Origin: Gammaproteobacteria bacterium
GTDB taxonomy: Bacteria > Pseudomonadota > Gammaproteobacteria > Pseudomonadales > Azotimanducaceae
Direction of reading: 5' to 3'
DNA: 18,951 bases
Assembly (NCBI GenBank): GCA_002725095.1
Contig: PBQQ01000047.1
Span: 33,591-52,541 of the forward strand
Under the pieces are notes generated by a model. That model did not search any database. It was not told the DNA's origin and saw only the letters and a list, made by a program, of their open reading frames with translations. Positions within the stretch are counted from its first letter, which is position 1. The number at the start of each line of letters is the position of its first letter. Made by a program: the position numbers and the translations under genes. Below, piece by piece: positions 1 to 6,351 of this stretch.

Positions 1-1
1 T

Positions 2-508
2 ACGGTTCAAAAGATTATTCCGCCGCCTAAACAGGAACAGCAGCCCAGTGCTGCGGAAAAAGCCAAAGCCGCACTCGATCGCCAAAGCGCTGCCGAAGCG
101 CAAGCGGTCGAGCGCCGGCAGCGGCAGTTGGCGACGCTGGGAGATATGGCTGATGCAGCGTTGGAGCAATCTTTGGAGCGTGAGTCTGTGAGCTTGCTGC
201 GCGATGAAGAAGCACAGGCCGCGCAGTCGTATCGCGCGGAAATCTACGAATTGGTGCGAAAAAATTGGAGTCGGCCACCCAGTGCGCGTAATGGTATGTC
301 CGCTCGGTTGTTAGTGGAGTTGATCCCTACCGGAGAGGTGATCTCGGTCATGGTGGTTGAAGGGTCCGGCAACGCAGCTTTCGATCAAGCGGCGGAGCAG
401 GCGGTGCGCCAAGCTAGGCGTTTCGCTGTACCCGACGATAATGCGCAATTCGAGCGGTATTTCAGACGGTTCTATTTTTTGTTCCAGCCAGAAGATTTAT
501 TGCGTTAG
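2..508 (+). CDS. tolA: TolA, C-terminal part (5' end outside window)
   Basis: This is the open 5'-truncated end of the inner-membrane protein that links TolQR to TolB and Pal and helps outer-membrane constriction at division. The frame is open from base 2. The first ~55 codons are rich in Ala, Gln, Glu, Lys and Arg, typical of the long helical domain II. The last ~100 residues form the globular domain III (YRAEIYELVRKNWSRPP, LVELIPTGEVISVMVVEGSG), which in TolA contacts TolB and is the colicin and phage receptor domain. About 168 residues are visible; the N-terminal membrane anchor lies upstream. tolB follows after 69 bases, then pal and cpoB in the standard order, which supports the identification. 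No strong hairpin separates it from tolB, so co-transcription is likely. Confidence 0.93.
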   Translation, partial: TVQKIIPPPKQEQQPSAAEKAKAALDRQSAAEAQAVERRQRQLATLGDMADAALEQSLERESVSLLRDEEAQAAQSYRAEIYELVRKNWSRPPSARNGMSARLLVELIPTGEVISVMVVEGSGNAAFDQAAEQAVRQARRFAVPDDNAQFERYFRRFYFLFQPEDLLR

Positions 509-577
509 ATGTTTGCTGTTGTAAGGCCGCCGGTGCGGTGATAGAACCGTGGTTGTGAGAAAGACGAATTACATTAT

Positions 578-1945
578 ATGAAAAAGGTTATGCGAACGAT
601 TTGGCTGCGGACAAGAACCACCGGCGGGGTATTGCTGGCAGCACTGCTGCTGAGTGTTAACGCTCATGGGGCTAATTCCTTAGACACGATCATTATAGAT
701 CGGGGCGTTGACGAGCCCATTCGAATTGCGGTGGCCCCTTTTGCGATCACTGCTGCCAGTGCCGCTGATGCTGCGGCGCTGCGCGACCTATCCAATCCTG
801 CCGATATCATCGCTTTTGACTTGGCACGTAGTGGCCAGTTTGACCCTATGGCAAAAGAAAATATGTTGTCGTTTCCGTCGCAAAGCAGCGAGGTCTTTTT
901 TCGAGACTGGCGTATCTTGAAAACGGCTTACTTGGTGATCGGGAGCATAGAAGCGCTAGGTGATCGTAGTATACGGGTGAGCTTTGAACTTTATGACGTG
1001 GCGGGTCGGCGTCAGTTACAGGTCCAAGAGTATCTGATTGCGGTTGACCAATGGCGCGACGCTGCGCATCAAATTGCCGATATCGTATACACCGAGATCA
1101 CCGGCGTGCGCGGTGCGTTTGCCACCAAGATTATGTACGTACTGGCTCAGGATTCGGGTACACCGCAGGCGCGTTATCGGCTAGAAATCGCGGACACCGA
1201 CGGTCAGCGCGCTCGAACTTTGTTCTCGTCGCCGCAGCCTATCCTGTCCGCGAGTTGGGCGCCGGATGGTCGGCGTGTGGCCTATGTGTCTTTTGAAACT
1301 GGCCGACCAAGTATTATTTTGCAGGACGTCGACGGCCCTTACCGTGAGCAGTTGACGTCGTTTCGCGGGATCAACGGCTCGCCGGTGTTCTCGCCAAATG
1401 GGCAAGAGTTGGCCATGGTGTTGTCTCGTGACGGTGACCCGGAAATTTTCATTATGAATCTGGCGACGCGAAAATTGCGTCGCATAACGCGACATCGATC
1501 GATCGATACTGAGCCTTCGTGGTCGCCCGACGGCGAGCGGCTTATTTTTACCTCGGATCGAGGCGGCCGGCCGCAGATCTATCAGGTTGAATTGGCGACT
1601 AATTTTATTGAGAGATTGACGTTCGTTGGCGACTACAATGCGCGTGCTCGGTTGTTGCCGGACGGTCAACATCTGGTGTTTGTGCATCGGCGTGAAGGGG
1701 TATTCCACATCGCTTGGCAGGACTTACAGCGAGATAATCTGCTGGTATTAACGCAGACAAACCTAGACGAATCGCCCTCTCTTTCTCCGAATGGGTCGAT
1801 GCTGATTTATGCCACACAGTATCAAGGGCGAGGTATACTTAGTGTAGTTTCGATTGACGGCCGGGTGAAATACCGGCTGCCTTCGTCATTAGGAGACGTG
1901 CGCGAGCCGGCATGGTCGCCTTTTTTGGACAACGTCGTTGACTGA
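578..1945 (+). CDS. tolB: TolB, periplasmic beta-propeller of the Tol-Pal system
   Basis: TolB is a soluble periplasmic protein that shuttles between Pal and TolA. The 455-residue length is slightly above the usual ~430. A signal peptide occupies residues 1-31 (basic start MKKVMRTIWLRTR, hydrophobic LLAALLLSV, cleavage near AHG). The N-terminal D1 domain spans roughly 35-160. The C-terminal propeller spans ~175-450, with repeated blades visible as SWAPDGRRVAYVS, VFSPNGQELAMV, SWSPDGERLIFTS, SLSPNGSMLIYA and AWSPF. The ATG start lacks a strong Shine-Dalgarno; only a loose GAGAAAG lies about 15 bases upstream. The ATG is kept because it gives a complete signal peptide. It lies between tolA and pal. 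The function is well established for the family; I see nothing unusual in the catalytic-free fold. Confidence 0.97.
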   Translation: MKKVMRTIWLRTRTTGGVLLAALLLSVNAHGANSLDTIIIDRGVDEPIRIAVAPFAITAASAADAAALRDLSNPADIIAFDLARSGQFDPMAKENMLSFPSQSSEVFFRDWRILKTAYLVIGSIEALGDRSIRVSFELYDVAGRRQLQVQEYLIAVDQWRDAAHQIADIVYTEITGVRGAFATKIMYVLAQDSGTPQARYRLEIADTDGQRARTLFSSPQPILSASWAPDGRRVAYVSFETGRPSIILQDVDGPYREQLTSFRGINGSPVFSPNGQELAMVLSRDGDPEIFIMNLATRKLRRITRHRSIDTEPSWSPDGERLIFTSDRGGRPQIYQVELATNFIERLTFVGDYNARARLLPDGQHLVFVHRREGVFHIAWQDLQRDNLLVLTQTNLDESPSLSPNGSMLIYATQYQGRGILSVVSIDGRVKYRLPSSLGDVREPAWSPFLDNVVD

Positions 1946-1949
1946 CATC

Positions 1950-1967
1950 TGCCTCTTTTTTGAGGCA
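1950..1967 (+). terminator. Hairpin between tolB and pal
   Basis: Just after the tolB stop, TGCCTC (1950-1955) can pair with GAGGCA (1962-1967) around a six-T loop. The T run is in the loop rather than after the stem, so this is not a standard intrinsic terminator. It could be a weak attenuator or an mRNA-stabilising hairpin that lets Pal, the abundant product, be expressed at a different level from TolB. Confidence 0.3.
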
Positions 1968-2041
1968 CACTATGTAAATGAGGCTGCAAAATCGTTGTAG
2001 CCGTCTAGTCAGCGTATTACGCACAGTAGGAGGAGCCAGTA

Positions 2042-2578
2042 ATGCTCAGTAGTAATCGACTCTCAGGTTTAATCGCTTTGTTGTTAGCAGCCGCTGTGAT
2101 AGGTGGGTGTTCGAGTACGGCAACAGCGCCCGTCGAGCAACAAGAGCCTGTTTCAGAACCACCGGTGGCGGCAGCACCTTTAGAAGAGGCCGAGGAGCCA
2201 GCGGATTTTGCGGATGACGGTGTTACACCGATTGATGCGAATGGACGCCCTCTCTCAAGAAGTTTTTATTTTGAATACGACGCCTCAATTCTTAACCCAG
2301 CGGATCTAGCGGCGCTGGAAATGCACGCGCAAATTTTGCGCCGTAATGCCGACAAGCGGGTAGTTATTGAAGGGCACTGCGATGAGCGCGGCACCCGCGA
2401 ATACAACCTCGCCCTAGGCGAGCGCAGAGCTAACGTGGTGATGTCGTTCCTCACGTCTGCAGGTGTTCGGTCGCGACAAATTGAGGCGGTTAGCTTTGGT
2501 GAGGAAAGACCGGCAGATCCGGGTCATTCCGAGTCCGCTTGGTCACTCAATCGTCGAGCGGTGTTGTCTTACCGATAA
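2042..2578 (+). CDS. pal: Pal, peptidoglycan-associated outer-membrane lipoprotein
   Basis: Pal anchors the outer membrane to peptidoglycan and binds TolB. It is 178 residues, the usual size. The lipoprotein signal ends in VIGGC with the lipidated cysteine at residue 23. The next residue is Ser, not Asp, which predicts sorting to the outer membrane. A Pro/Ala/Glu-rich linker spans ~24-72. The OmpA-like peptidoglycan-binding domain spans ~73-178, with FYFEYDASIL, the GHCDERGTREYN segment and ERRANVVMSFL carrying the diaminopimelate-contacting region. The start is decided by a near-perfect Shine-Dalgarno AGGAGGAG at 2028-2035, six bases before the ATG and the strongest ribosome site in this operon. 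This fits the high abundance of Pal. It sits 96 bases after tolB and is followed by a strong hairpin. Confidence 0.97.
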   Translation: MLSSNRLSGLIALLLAAAVIGGCSSTATAPVEQQEPVSEPPVAAAPLEEAEEPADFADDGVTPIDANGRPLSRSFYFEYDASILNPADLAALEMHAQILRRNADKRVVIEGHCDERGTREYNLALGERRANVVMSFLTSAGVRSRQIEAVSFGEERPADPGHSESAWSLNRRAVLSYR

Positions 2579-2590
2579 TCTAAATTAAGC

Positions 2591-2610
2591 GGCCTGCCGT
2601 TTGGCAGGCC
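2591..2610 (+). terminator. Strong GC hairpin between pal and cpoB
   Basis: GGCCTGCC (2591-2598) pairs perfectly with GGCAGGCC (2603-2610) around a four-base loop GTTT, 13 bases after the pal stop. The following bases TTGGTAG are not a clear U tract, so it may be a partial terminator or attenuator, or protect the 3' end of pal mRNA. A second imperfect GC-rich repeat (GGCC-TGGCGCC-GGCC) lies at about 2627-2641, before cpoB. Confidence 0.5.
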
Positions 2611-2668
2611 TTGGTAGGGCTGCTCGGCCTGGCGCCGGCCTTAATAGACCATTTGTAGAGAACCTCTT

Positions 2669-3487
2669 TTGTCCCTGTCATCCTCTAGAAGTTTTGTCAG
2701 CGTTCTGCTGTGTACTTTCGTTGTGGCTGGGTTGCTTGATCAACCGGCGTATGCGGCGGTGCCCGTTGAAGAGTCGCTGAATGCAGAAAAGCCGGACAGT
2801 GGCGTTACACCGAGTGTTATGCAGACGTCGCCACCTACCGCTGGGCCGAATCCGAGCGATTCCTCGCTGTCTGGTTTGTTCTATCAGTTGCAAGTTCTGC
2901 AACAAGAAGTTCAGGAACTCAGAGGCCAGCTTGAGGAGCAGCAATATTTGTTGCAACGCCTGCAAAAGGGGCAACAAGACCAATATCTAGATCTCGATAA
3001 ACGGCTCATTGCACTGGCCGCAGGTCAGCCGCAACCGGCGCCACAAACGGCGAATACGCAGACCGCCCCTGTTGATACTCAGACGCCGATAGGCGGAGGT
3101 GCAACCGAGCGCGAGGCGTATGCGCAATCGATAGAGTACATGCGAGGTCGGCAGTTTGATCAGTCGATCGAGGGTTTTCGACAATTGATTGTTGATTATC
3201 CGAACGGACAGTTCACCCCAAATGCCTTTTATTGGCTGGGTGAGTTGTTTCTCGCGCAAAAACAACGTGAGCAAGCGCGTCAGAACTTTATGCAGGTGAT
3301 TAACCTATATCCAGATCACCCCAAAGTGCCTGATGCCTTATACAAATTAGGTGTGGTCTACCAAGGGCTGCAAGACGACACCCAAGCCCTGGAATATCTG
3401 CGTCGGGTTCAAGAGCAACACCCGCAAAGCCCGGCGGCGGCGTTGGCGAAGAAGTACGCAGAGGTGATGGTCAAGGGTGTGGAGTGA
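2669..3487 (+). CDS. cpoB: CpoB (YbgF), periplasmic Tol-Pal accessory protein
   Basis: CpoB links the Tol-Pal machine to peptidoglycan synthesis (PBP1B-LpoB in Escherichia coli) during constriction. The protein is 272 residues. A signal peptide at 1-29 ends at AYA. A Gln/Leu-rich coiled coil spans ~66-118 (QLQVLQQEVQELRGQLEEQQ), the trimerising segment of the family. A Pro/Gln/Thr linker covers 119-145. Tetratricopeptide repeats cover ~147-270 (YAQSIEYMRGRQFDQSIEGF, AFYWLGELFLAQKQREQARQ, ALYKLGVVYQGLQDDTQAL). The start is TTG: an in-frame stop lies 22 bases upstream, no ATG precedes the signal peptide, and a weak AGAGAA sits about eight bases before it. Its last codons overlap queE by four bases (GTGA), indicating translational coupling to the queuosine genes. 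Confidence 0.94.
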   Translation: MSLSSSRSFVSVLLCTFVVAGLLDQPAYAAVPVEESLNAEKPDSGVTPSVMQTSPPTAGPNPSDSSLSGLFYQLQVLQQEVQELRGQLEEQQYLLQRLQKGQQDQYLDLDKRLIALAAGQPQPAPQTANTQTAPVDTQTPIGGGATEREAYAQSIEYMRGRQFDQSIEGFRQLIVDYPNGQFTPNAFYWLGELFLAQKQREQARQNFMQVINLYPDHPKVPDALYKLGVVYQGLQDDTQALEYLRRVQEQHPQSPAAALAKKYAEVMVKGVE

Positions 3488-4158
3488 CCGACACGCTGGT
3501 CAATGATGTTGAGCGCACGACGTTGCGCATCACAGAAATTTTTCTATCGCTGCAAGGCGAATCGAACACTGTAGGGTATCCAACGGTATTTGTACGTCTG
3601 ACGGGTTGTCCGCTGCGTTGTCAGTACTGCGACAGCGCCTATGCATTTAAAGGCGGCAAGAAGCAAACACTGGCTGATATTTTGGAGCAGGTGGTTGGTT
3701 ACAAGGTGAATAGAGTGACCGTTACTGGTGGCGAACCATTGGCGCAGCCGAGCGTCTACCCATTGATGGCCGCGCTTTTGGATCATGGGTTTGAGGTGTC
3801 ATTGGAAACCAGTGGAGCCGTGTCCGTGGAGCGTGTCGATTCGAGAGTAGTGAAAGTGTTGGATGTTAAGACGCCAGACTCGGCAGAGGTGCATCGCAAT
3901 CTCTGGGATAACTTTTCGTACCTGCAACCCCACGATCAGATCAAATTCGTACTTTGCAGTCGTGGTGATTACGACTGGGCGCGCGTTCAGTGTGACCAGT
4001 ACAACCTATATGAGCGTGCTAGCGATGTGTTGTTTTCGCCGAGTCACGGTGCGTTAGAACCGCGCGATCTCGCCGACTGGATTGTCGCGGATCGATTGCC
4101 GGTGCGTATGCAAATGCAATTGCATAAGTTGCTTTGGGGTAATGAACCCGGACGCTGA
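3484..4158 (+). CDS. queE: QueE, 7-carboxy-7-deazaguanine synthase
   Basis: This radical SAM enzyme converts 6-carboxy-tetrahydropterin to 7-carboxy-7-deazaguanine, the ring-contraction step in preQ0 and queuosine synthesis. The 224 residues match the family length. The iron-sulfur cluster motif is CPLRCQYC with Cys42, Cys46 and Cys49 (CX3CX2C). TGGEPL at 81-86 is the SAM-contacting glycine-rich motif. FLSLQGESNTVGYPTVFVRL is the characteristic QueE N-terminal segment. The GTG start overlaps the cpoB stop in GTGA, so translation is probably coupled and no separate Shine-Dalgarno is needed. queC follows after 18 bases. queD and folE are not in the window. The identification is firm; which QueE subtype it is cannot be decided here. 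Confidence 0.95.
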   Translation: MTDTLVNDVERTTLRITEIFLSLQGESNTVGYPTVFVRLTGCPLRCQYCDSAYAFKGGKKQTLADILEQVVGYKVNRVTVTGGEPLAQPSVYPLMAALLDHGFEVSLETSGAVSVERVDSRVVKVLDVKTPDSAEVHRNLWDNFSYLQPHDQIKFVLCSRGDYDWARVQCDQYNLYERASDVLFSPSHGALEPRDLADWIVADRLPVRMQMQLHKLLWGNEPGR

Positions 4159-4176
4159 TCATCAACGGATATCCTT

Positions 4177-4860
4177 ATGGCTGAATCAAAAGCAGTGGTA
4201 TTACTCTCCGGTGGGCTGGATTCGGCGACGGTATTGGCGTTAGCGCAGCAGCAAAATTACCAGTGTTATGCGTTGTCGTTTCATTATGGGCAGCGCAGTC
4301 AGGCGGAATTAGCGGCCGCTAAACGCGTTGCCGGGGCACTGAAGATTGTTGAGCACAGAGTGGTGAACATAGACCTTGGGCAATTTGGCGGCTCAGCATT
4401 AACCGACACAGATATTGCAGTGCCGGATGCGGAAGAATCGCATCCCAATGACATTCCGGTAACCTACGTACCTGCGCGCAACACCGTATTTTTATCCATG
4501 GCGTTGGCATGGGCGGAAGTGATCGAAGCGCGCAACATTTTCATTGGCGTCAACGCGGTCGACTACTCGGGTTATCCGGATTGTCGTCCAGAGTACATCG
4601 CAGCCTTCGAAACCATGGCGAATCTGGCAACCAAAGCAGGGGTAGAAGGTCACCCGCTGCGTATTCACACGCCACTTATAGACCTCACGAAAAGCGAAAT
4701 CATCGCTGCCGGCACCGCTTTGGATGTGCCTTATCAAATGACGGTGTCGTGCTATCAGGCTACGGATCAGGGCCACGCGTGTGGACGCTGCGACAGCTGT
4801 CACATCCGTCGGGCGGGATTTAAAAATGCAGGAACAGTCGATCTTACGCGCTATGCCTAG
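4177..4860 (+). CDS. queC: QueC, 7-cyano-7-deazaguanine (preQ0) synthase
   Basis: QueC uses ATP and ammonia to turn 7-carboxy-7-deazaguanine into the nitrile preQ0, acting directly after QueE. It has 227 residues. The N-terminal PP-loop SGGLDS at 11-16 binds ATP. The C-terminal zinc site is Cys192, Cys202, Cys205 and Cys208 (CX9CX2CX2C). The segments YVPARNTVFLSMALAWAE and NAVDYSGYPDCRPEY are strongly conserved in the family. The ATG start has only a weak GGATA upstream, consistent with coupling to queE. It ends 143 bases before tRNA-Lys. The product of the full pathway modifies tRNAs with GUN anticodons, not the neighbouring tRNA-Lys(UUU), so the adjacency is positional rather than functional. 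Confidence 0.96.
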   Translation: MAESKAVVLLSGGLDSATVLALAQQQNYQCYALSFHYGQRSQAELAAAKRVAGALKIVEHRVVNIDLGQFGGSALTDTDIAVPDAEESHPNDIPVTYVPARNTVFLSMALAWAEVIEARNIFIGVNAVDYSGYPDCRPEYIAAFETMANLATKAGVEGHPLRIHTPLIDLTKSEIIAAGTALDVPYQMTVSCYQATDQGHACGRCDSCHIRRAGFKNAGTVDLTRYA

Positions 4861-4930
4861 ATTTGTTTGGAGTGCAGAAGAAAACCCGCGGCTGCAACAT
4901 AATTCTCCTGCTAATCCCTGCACGCTGGGC

Positions 4931-4959
4931 TTGTGTCGCCTTATAACGGTGACTACAAT
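4931..4959 (+). promoter_or_regulatory. Sigma70-type promoter for tRNA-Lys
   Basis: TTGTGT (4931-4936) and TACAAT (4954-4959) are separated by exactly 17 bases. They are followed by GCGCGCC, a GC-rich discriminator like those of stringently controlled stable-RNA promoters. Transcription would begin near 4966, about 38 bases before the tRNA. The call rests on motif match and position only. Confidence 0.6.
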
Positions 4960-5003
4960 GCGCGCCTTCTCGCCGATATGCCGCAGCTTGGCAGTCAGCA
5001 CAT

Positions 5004-5079
5004 GGGTCGTTAGCTCAGCTGGTAGAGCACCGGACTTTTAATCCGTTGGTCCTGGGTTCGAACCCCAGACGACCCACCA
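5004..5079 (+). tRNA. tRNA-Lys (anticodon UUU)
   Basis: The 76-base sequence folds into a full cloverleaf. The acceptor stem is GGGTCGT with ACGACCC, the discriminator base is A73 and CCA is encoded. The D arm is GCTC...GAGC, the anticodon loop CTTTTAA carries TTT, the variable region is TGGTC, and the T arm is CTGGG-TTCGAAC-CCCAG. The outermost anticodon-stem pair (C27 with U43) is a mismatch, where Escherichia coli has a G-U wobble. The other four pairs are standard, so function should be kept. Its place after queC matches the gene order in other gammaproteobacteria. I see no clear intrinsic terminator in the 40 bases before the convergent gene. Confidence 0.97.
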
Positions 5080-5119
5080 TTTATATGTTTCAGAGCATTC
5101 GATCACCGCGCCGTAACGA

Positions 5120-5521
5120 TCAACCCGTTGTAATTTTGGCCCGCTTCTTCGACTGCGCGTATAGTCCCACAAGGCCGCACCATAACGTGATCCACGCCAG
5201 ATAGATCGCGATATCACCTATTGGGTTGAAGACGAGCGTTAGAAAGGTTGTACGAGCAACGATCCAGCAGCCCCAAAACGTAATGAGTTTCGGCAAATGC
5301 CATAATTCCAAAAAACGCCAAGCCAAGGTCCCGGTAATTGCAAAGGTCATCAATTGCGCCAGCGGCACAGTAAAAACAAAAAATAGATTGCCGGTTAAGT
5401 CCCAATTCGGGGGCATGTACTGTACTAGAACCCCAATGAACATAAGATCTTCAAGGATGCCATGCGCCAGCCCGAGAAGCACAATGCCTACCCACCCAAG
5501 GATCACTTTGAACTTGCTCAT
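5120..5521 (-). CDS. Small four-helix inner-membrane protein, unknown function
   Basis: I do not recognise a family. The 133-residue product is strongly hydrophobic, with four likely membrane segments at about 7-34, 47-67, 78-98 and 104-125. The short tail SKKRAKITTG is basic and predicts a cytoplasmic C-terminus. No catalytic motif is evident, and the only cysteines (in WGCW and LWCG) lie within membrane segments 3 and 4. The charged residues GILEDL fall inside the first hydrophobic stretch, and FNPIGDIAIY sits before the last helix. The ATG has only a weak upstream AGAG. It begins 40 bases after the stop of the exported selenoprotein on the same strand, so the two are probably one transcription unit, and it may be a membrane partner (inference). 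It converges on tRNA-Lys with a short gap. Confidence 0.75.
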   Translation of the reverse strand: MSKFKVILGWVGIVLLGLAHGILEDLMFIGVLVQYMPPNWDLTGNLFFVFTVPLAQLMTFAITGTLAWRFLELWHLPKLITFWGCWIVARTTFLTLVFNPIGDIAIYLAWITLWCGLVGLYAQSKKRAKITTG

Positions 5522-5561
5522 ACTTGGACTCTGTCAGGAATTAAGAATGTCGGCGTTCGAT

Positions 5562-6164
5562 CTAATCGGCGCCGACAATGGCTGTGACCTCTTCTAACAC
5601 TTCCGCCCAGTCTGCGCGTGACCGATAGCCTTCTTCTGCCCACTTGGCGAGGATTTCGCCTTCCGGAGACAGCAATACCACGCCGGGGTAAGGAATACCG
5701 TAACCAAATGTTCCTGGGCCATATTCTTGATTACGAACGCCCCACGCGTCGACATGCTCTCGATCTACGTCTTTCAGTACGGGAAAGTCGATGTCCCATT
5801 TTTCATCAAAGGCCTTAATGATTTCGGGTGTGTCGTAGGTCATGCCAACGACGCCAACGCCGATGGCTGCGTATTGGTCTTTTAGATCATTCAGTTTCAC
5901 GAACTGACGAATGCAGAAGGGTCACCAATCCACAGATCGATTGAAAATAAATAGCAGTCCTTTAGAACCGCTGAGGCTCTGTAAATTTTGTTGGTTGCCG
6001 TCTTGATCAAGCGCCGACAACATGGGCACTTTTGAGCCGACACTCGGCCCCCATGCCTCCGCGTACTCCGAGTCCGCATAGGCGAGCTGGGTCATCGTGG
6101 CTATGGCGATCGCGAATATCGAGCGACGGATAATGCGTGCCCAGTTCACTCGTCTTAATTTCAT
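5562..6164 (-). CDS. Exported peroxiredoxin-like selenoprotein (UGA-encoded Sec81, Sec-Pro-Phe-Cys)
   Basis: This is read as one 200-residue protein with an in-frame TGA at 5924-5922 decoded as selenocysteine. The ATG at 6164 is chosen because AGAGGAG lies about six bases before it and a signal peptide follows (MKLRRVNWARIIRR, hydrophobic core, AYA cleavage near residue 31-32), so the product is periplasmic or membrane-tethered. Residues ~40-200 form an AhpC/TSA (redoxin) thioredoxin-like fold: SVGSKVPMLSALDQDG, LLFIFNRSVDW, then U81-P-F-C84, IRQFVKLNDLK, VGMTYDTPEIIKAF, DFPVLKD, then the cis-Pro-like GIPYPGVVLLSPEGEI. Cys homologues of this family, as I recall them, carry CPxC after the same DW, so Sec replaces the catalytic cysteine. 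The frame is intact on both sides and a SECIS-like hairpin follows. It likely acts as a thiol peroxidase or oxidoreductase. The alternative is a nonsense mutation or base error. No selA, selB, selC or selD is in the window. Confidence 0.85.
5888..5921 (-). promoter_or_regulatory. Candidate bacterial SECIS element
   Basis: Immediately 3' of the UGA the mRNA can form an upper stem UCAGUU (5907-5902) with AACUGA (5896-5891) around the five-base loop CGUGA (5901-5897). Below a three-base bulge, CAU (5913-5911) pairs with AUG (5890-5888). An equivalent register pairs CAUUC with GAAUG and AGUU with AACU. The loop starts 20 bases after the UGA and has G as its second base. These agree with the published bacterial SECIS rules as I recall them (a G in the first two loop positions, loop about 16-37 bases from UGA). 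Such a hairpin would recruit SelB with Sec-tRNA. Confidence 0.7.
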
Positions 6165-6242
6165 GCTCTGCTCCTCTGCAAAAACGTCGTCAATCTCTGG
6201 GCGCACTCTATGCCACGCTCTCAGAAACTCAGCGATGCGCTA

Positions 6243-6271
6243 TCTTTAATTCATCTTTGTAGTGAGGTCAA
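6243..6271 (-). promoter_or_regulatory. Possible sigma70 promoter for the selenoprotein gene
   Basis: On the minus strand TTGACC (6271-6266) matches five of six bases of the -35 consensus. After 17 bases TAAAGA (6248-6243) is a weaker -10. Transcription would start near 6236, leaving a leader of about 70 bases before the selenoprotein start. It could allow expression independent of selO. Confidence 0.35.
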
Positions 6272-6329
6272 TTGCGAGTGCACGCCGATAGTGTTCAAGC
6301 TCGTATAGAAGTGTTGCCACATAATTCAT
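6246..6329 (-). CDS. Possible 27-residue small ORF after selO
   Basis: Twenty-two bases after the selO stop a complete small frame begins: ATG at 6329, preceded by GAAGG at a suitable spacing, ending in TAA at 6246. It reads MNYVATLLYELEHYRRALAI followed by DLTTKMN, a plausible amphipathic helix. Nothing in it identifies a function, and the candidate selenoprotein promoter overlaps its end. It may be a leader peptide, a real microprotein or chance. Confidence 0.25.
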   Translation of the reverse strand: MNYVATLLYELEHYRRALAIDLTTKMN

Positions 6330-6351
6330 CAGCACCTTCAGCGATTGTTGC

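Noticed and set aside
1181..1708. 175-codon minus-strand ORF
   Set aside because: It is antisense to the tolB propeller repeats; composition is Arg-rich shadow sequence.
3484..4860. QueE-QueC as part of a 7-deazaguanine DNA-modification island
   Set aside because: No dpd-type genes or mobile signatures are nearby, and the position after cpoB is the ordinary housekeeping location.
4492..5001. 169-codon minus-strand ORF ending near tRNA-Lys
   Set aside because: It is antisense to queC, and its upstream end covers the tRNA promoter region; it has no recognisable features.
5027..5046. C27-U43 mismatch as a sign of a tRNA pseudogene
   Set aside because: All other stems, the anticodon loop and the encoded CCA are intact, and the terminal pair of this stem is weak in other tRNA-Lys genes as well.
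5562..6206. Reading the selenoprotein region as a pseudogene or two separate genes
   Set aside because: The frame is intact on both sides of a single TGA, that TGA lies on the active-site residue, the second ORF has only an internal GTG with no sensible N-terminus, and a SECIS-like hairpin follows.
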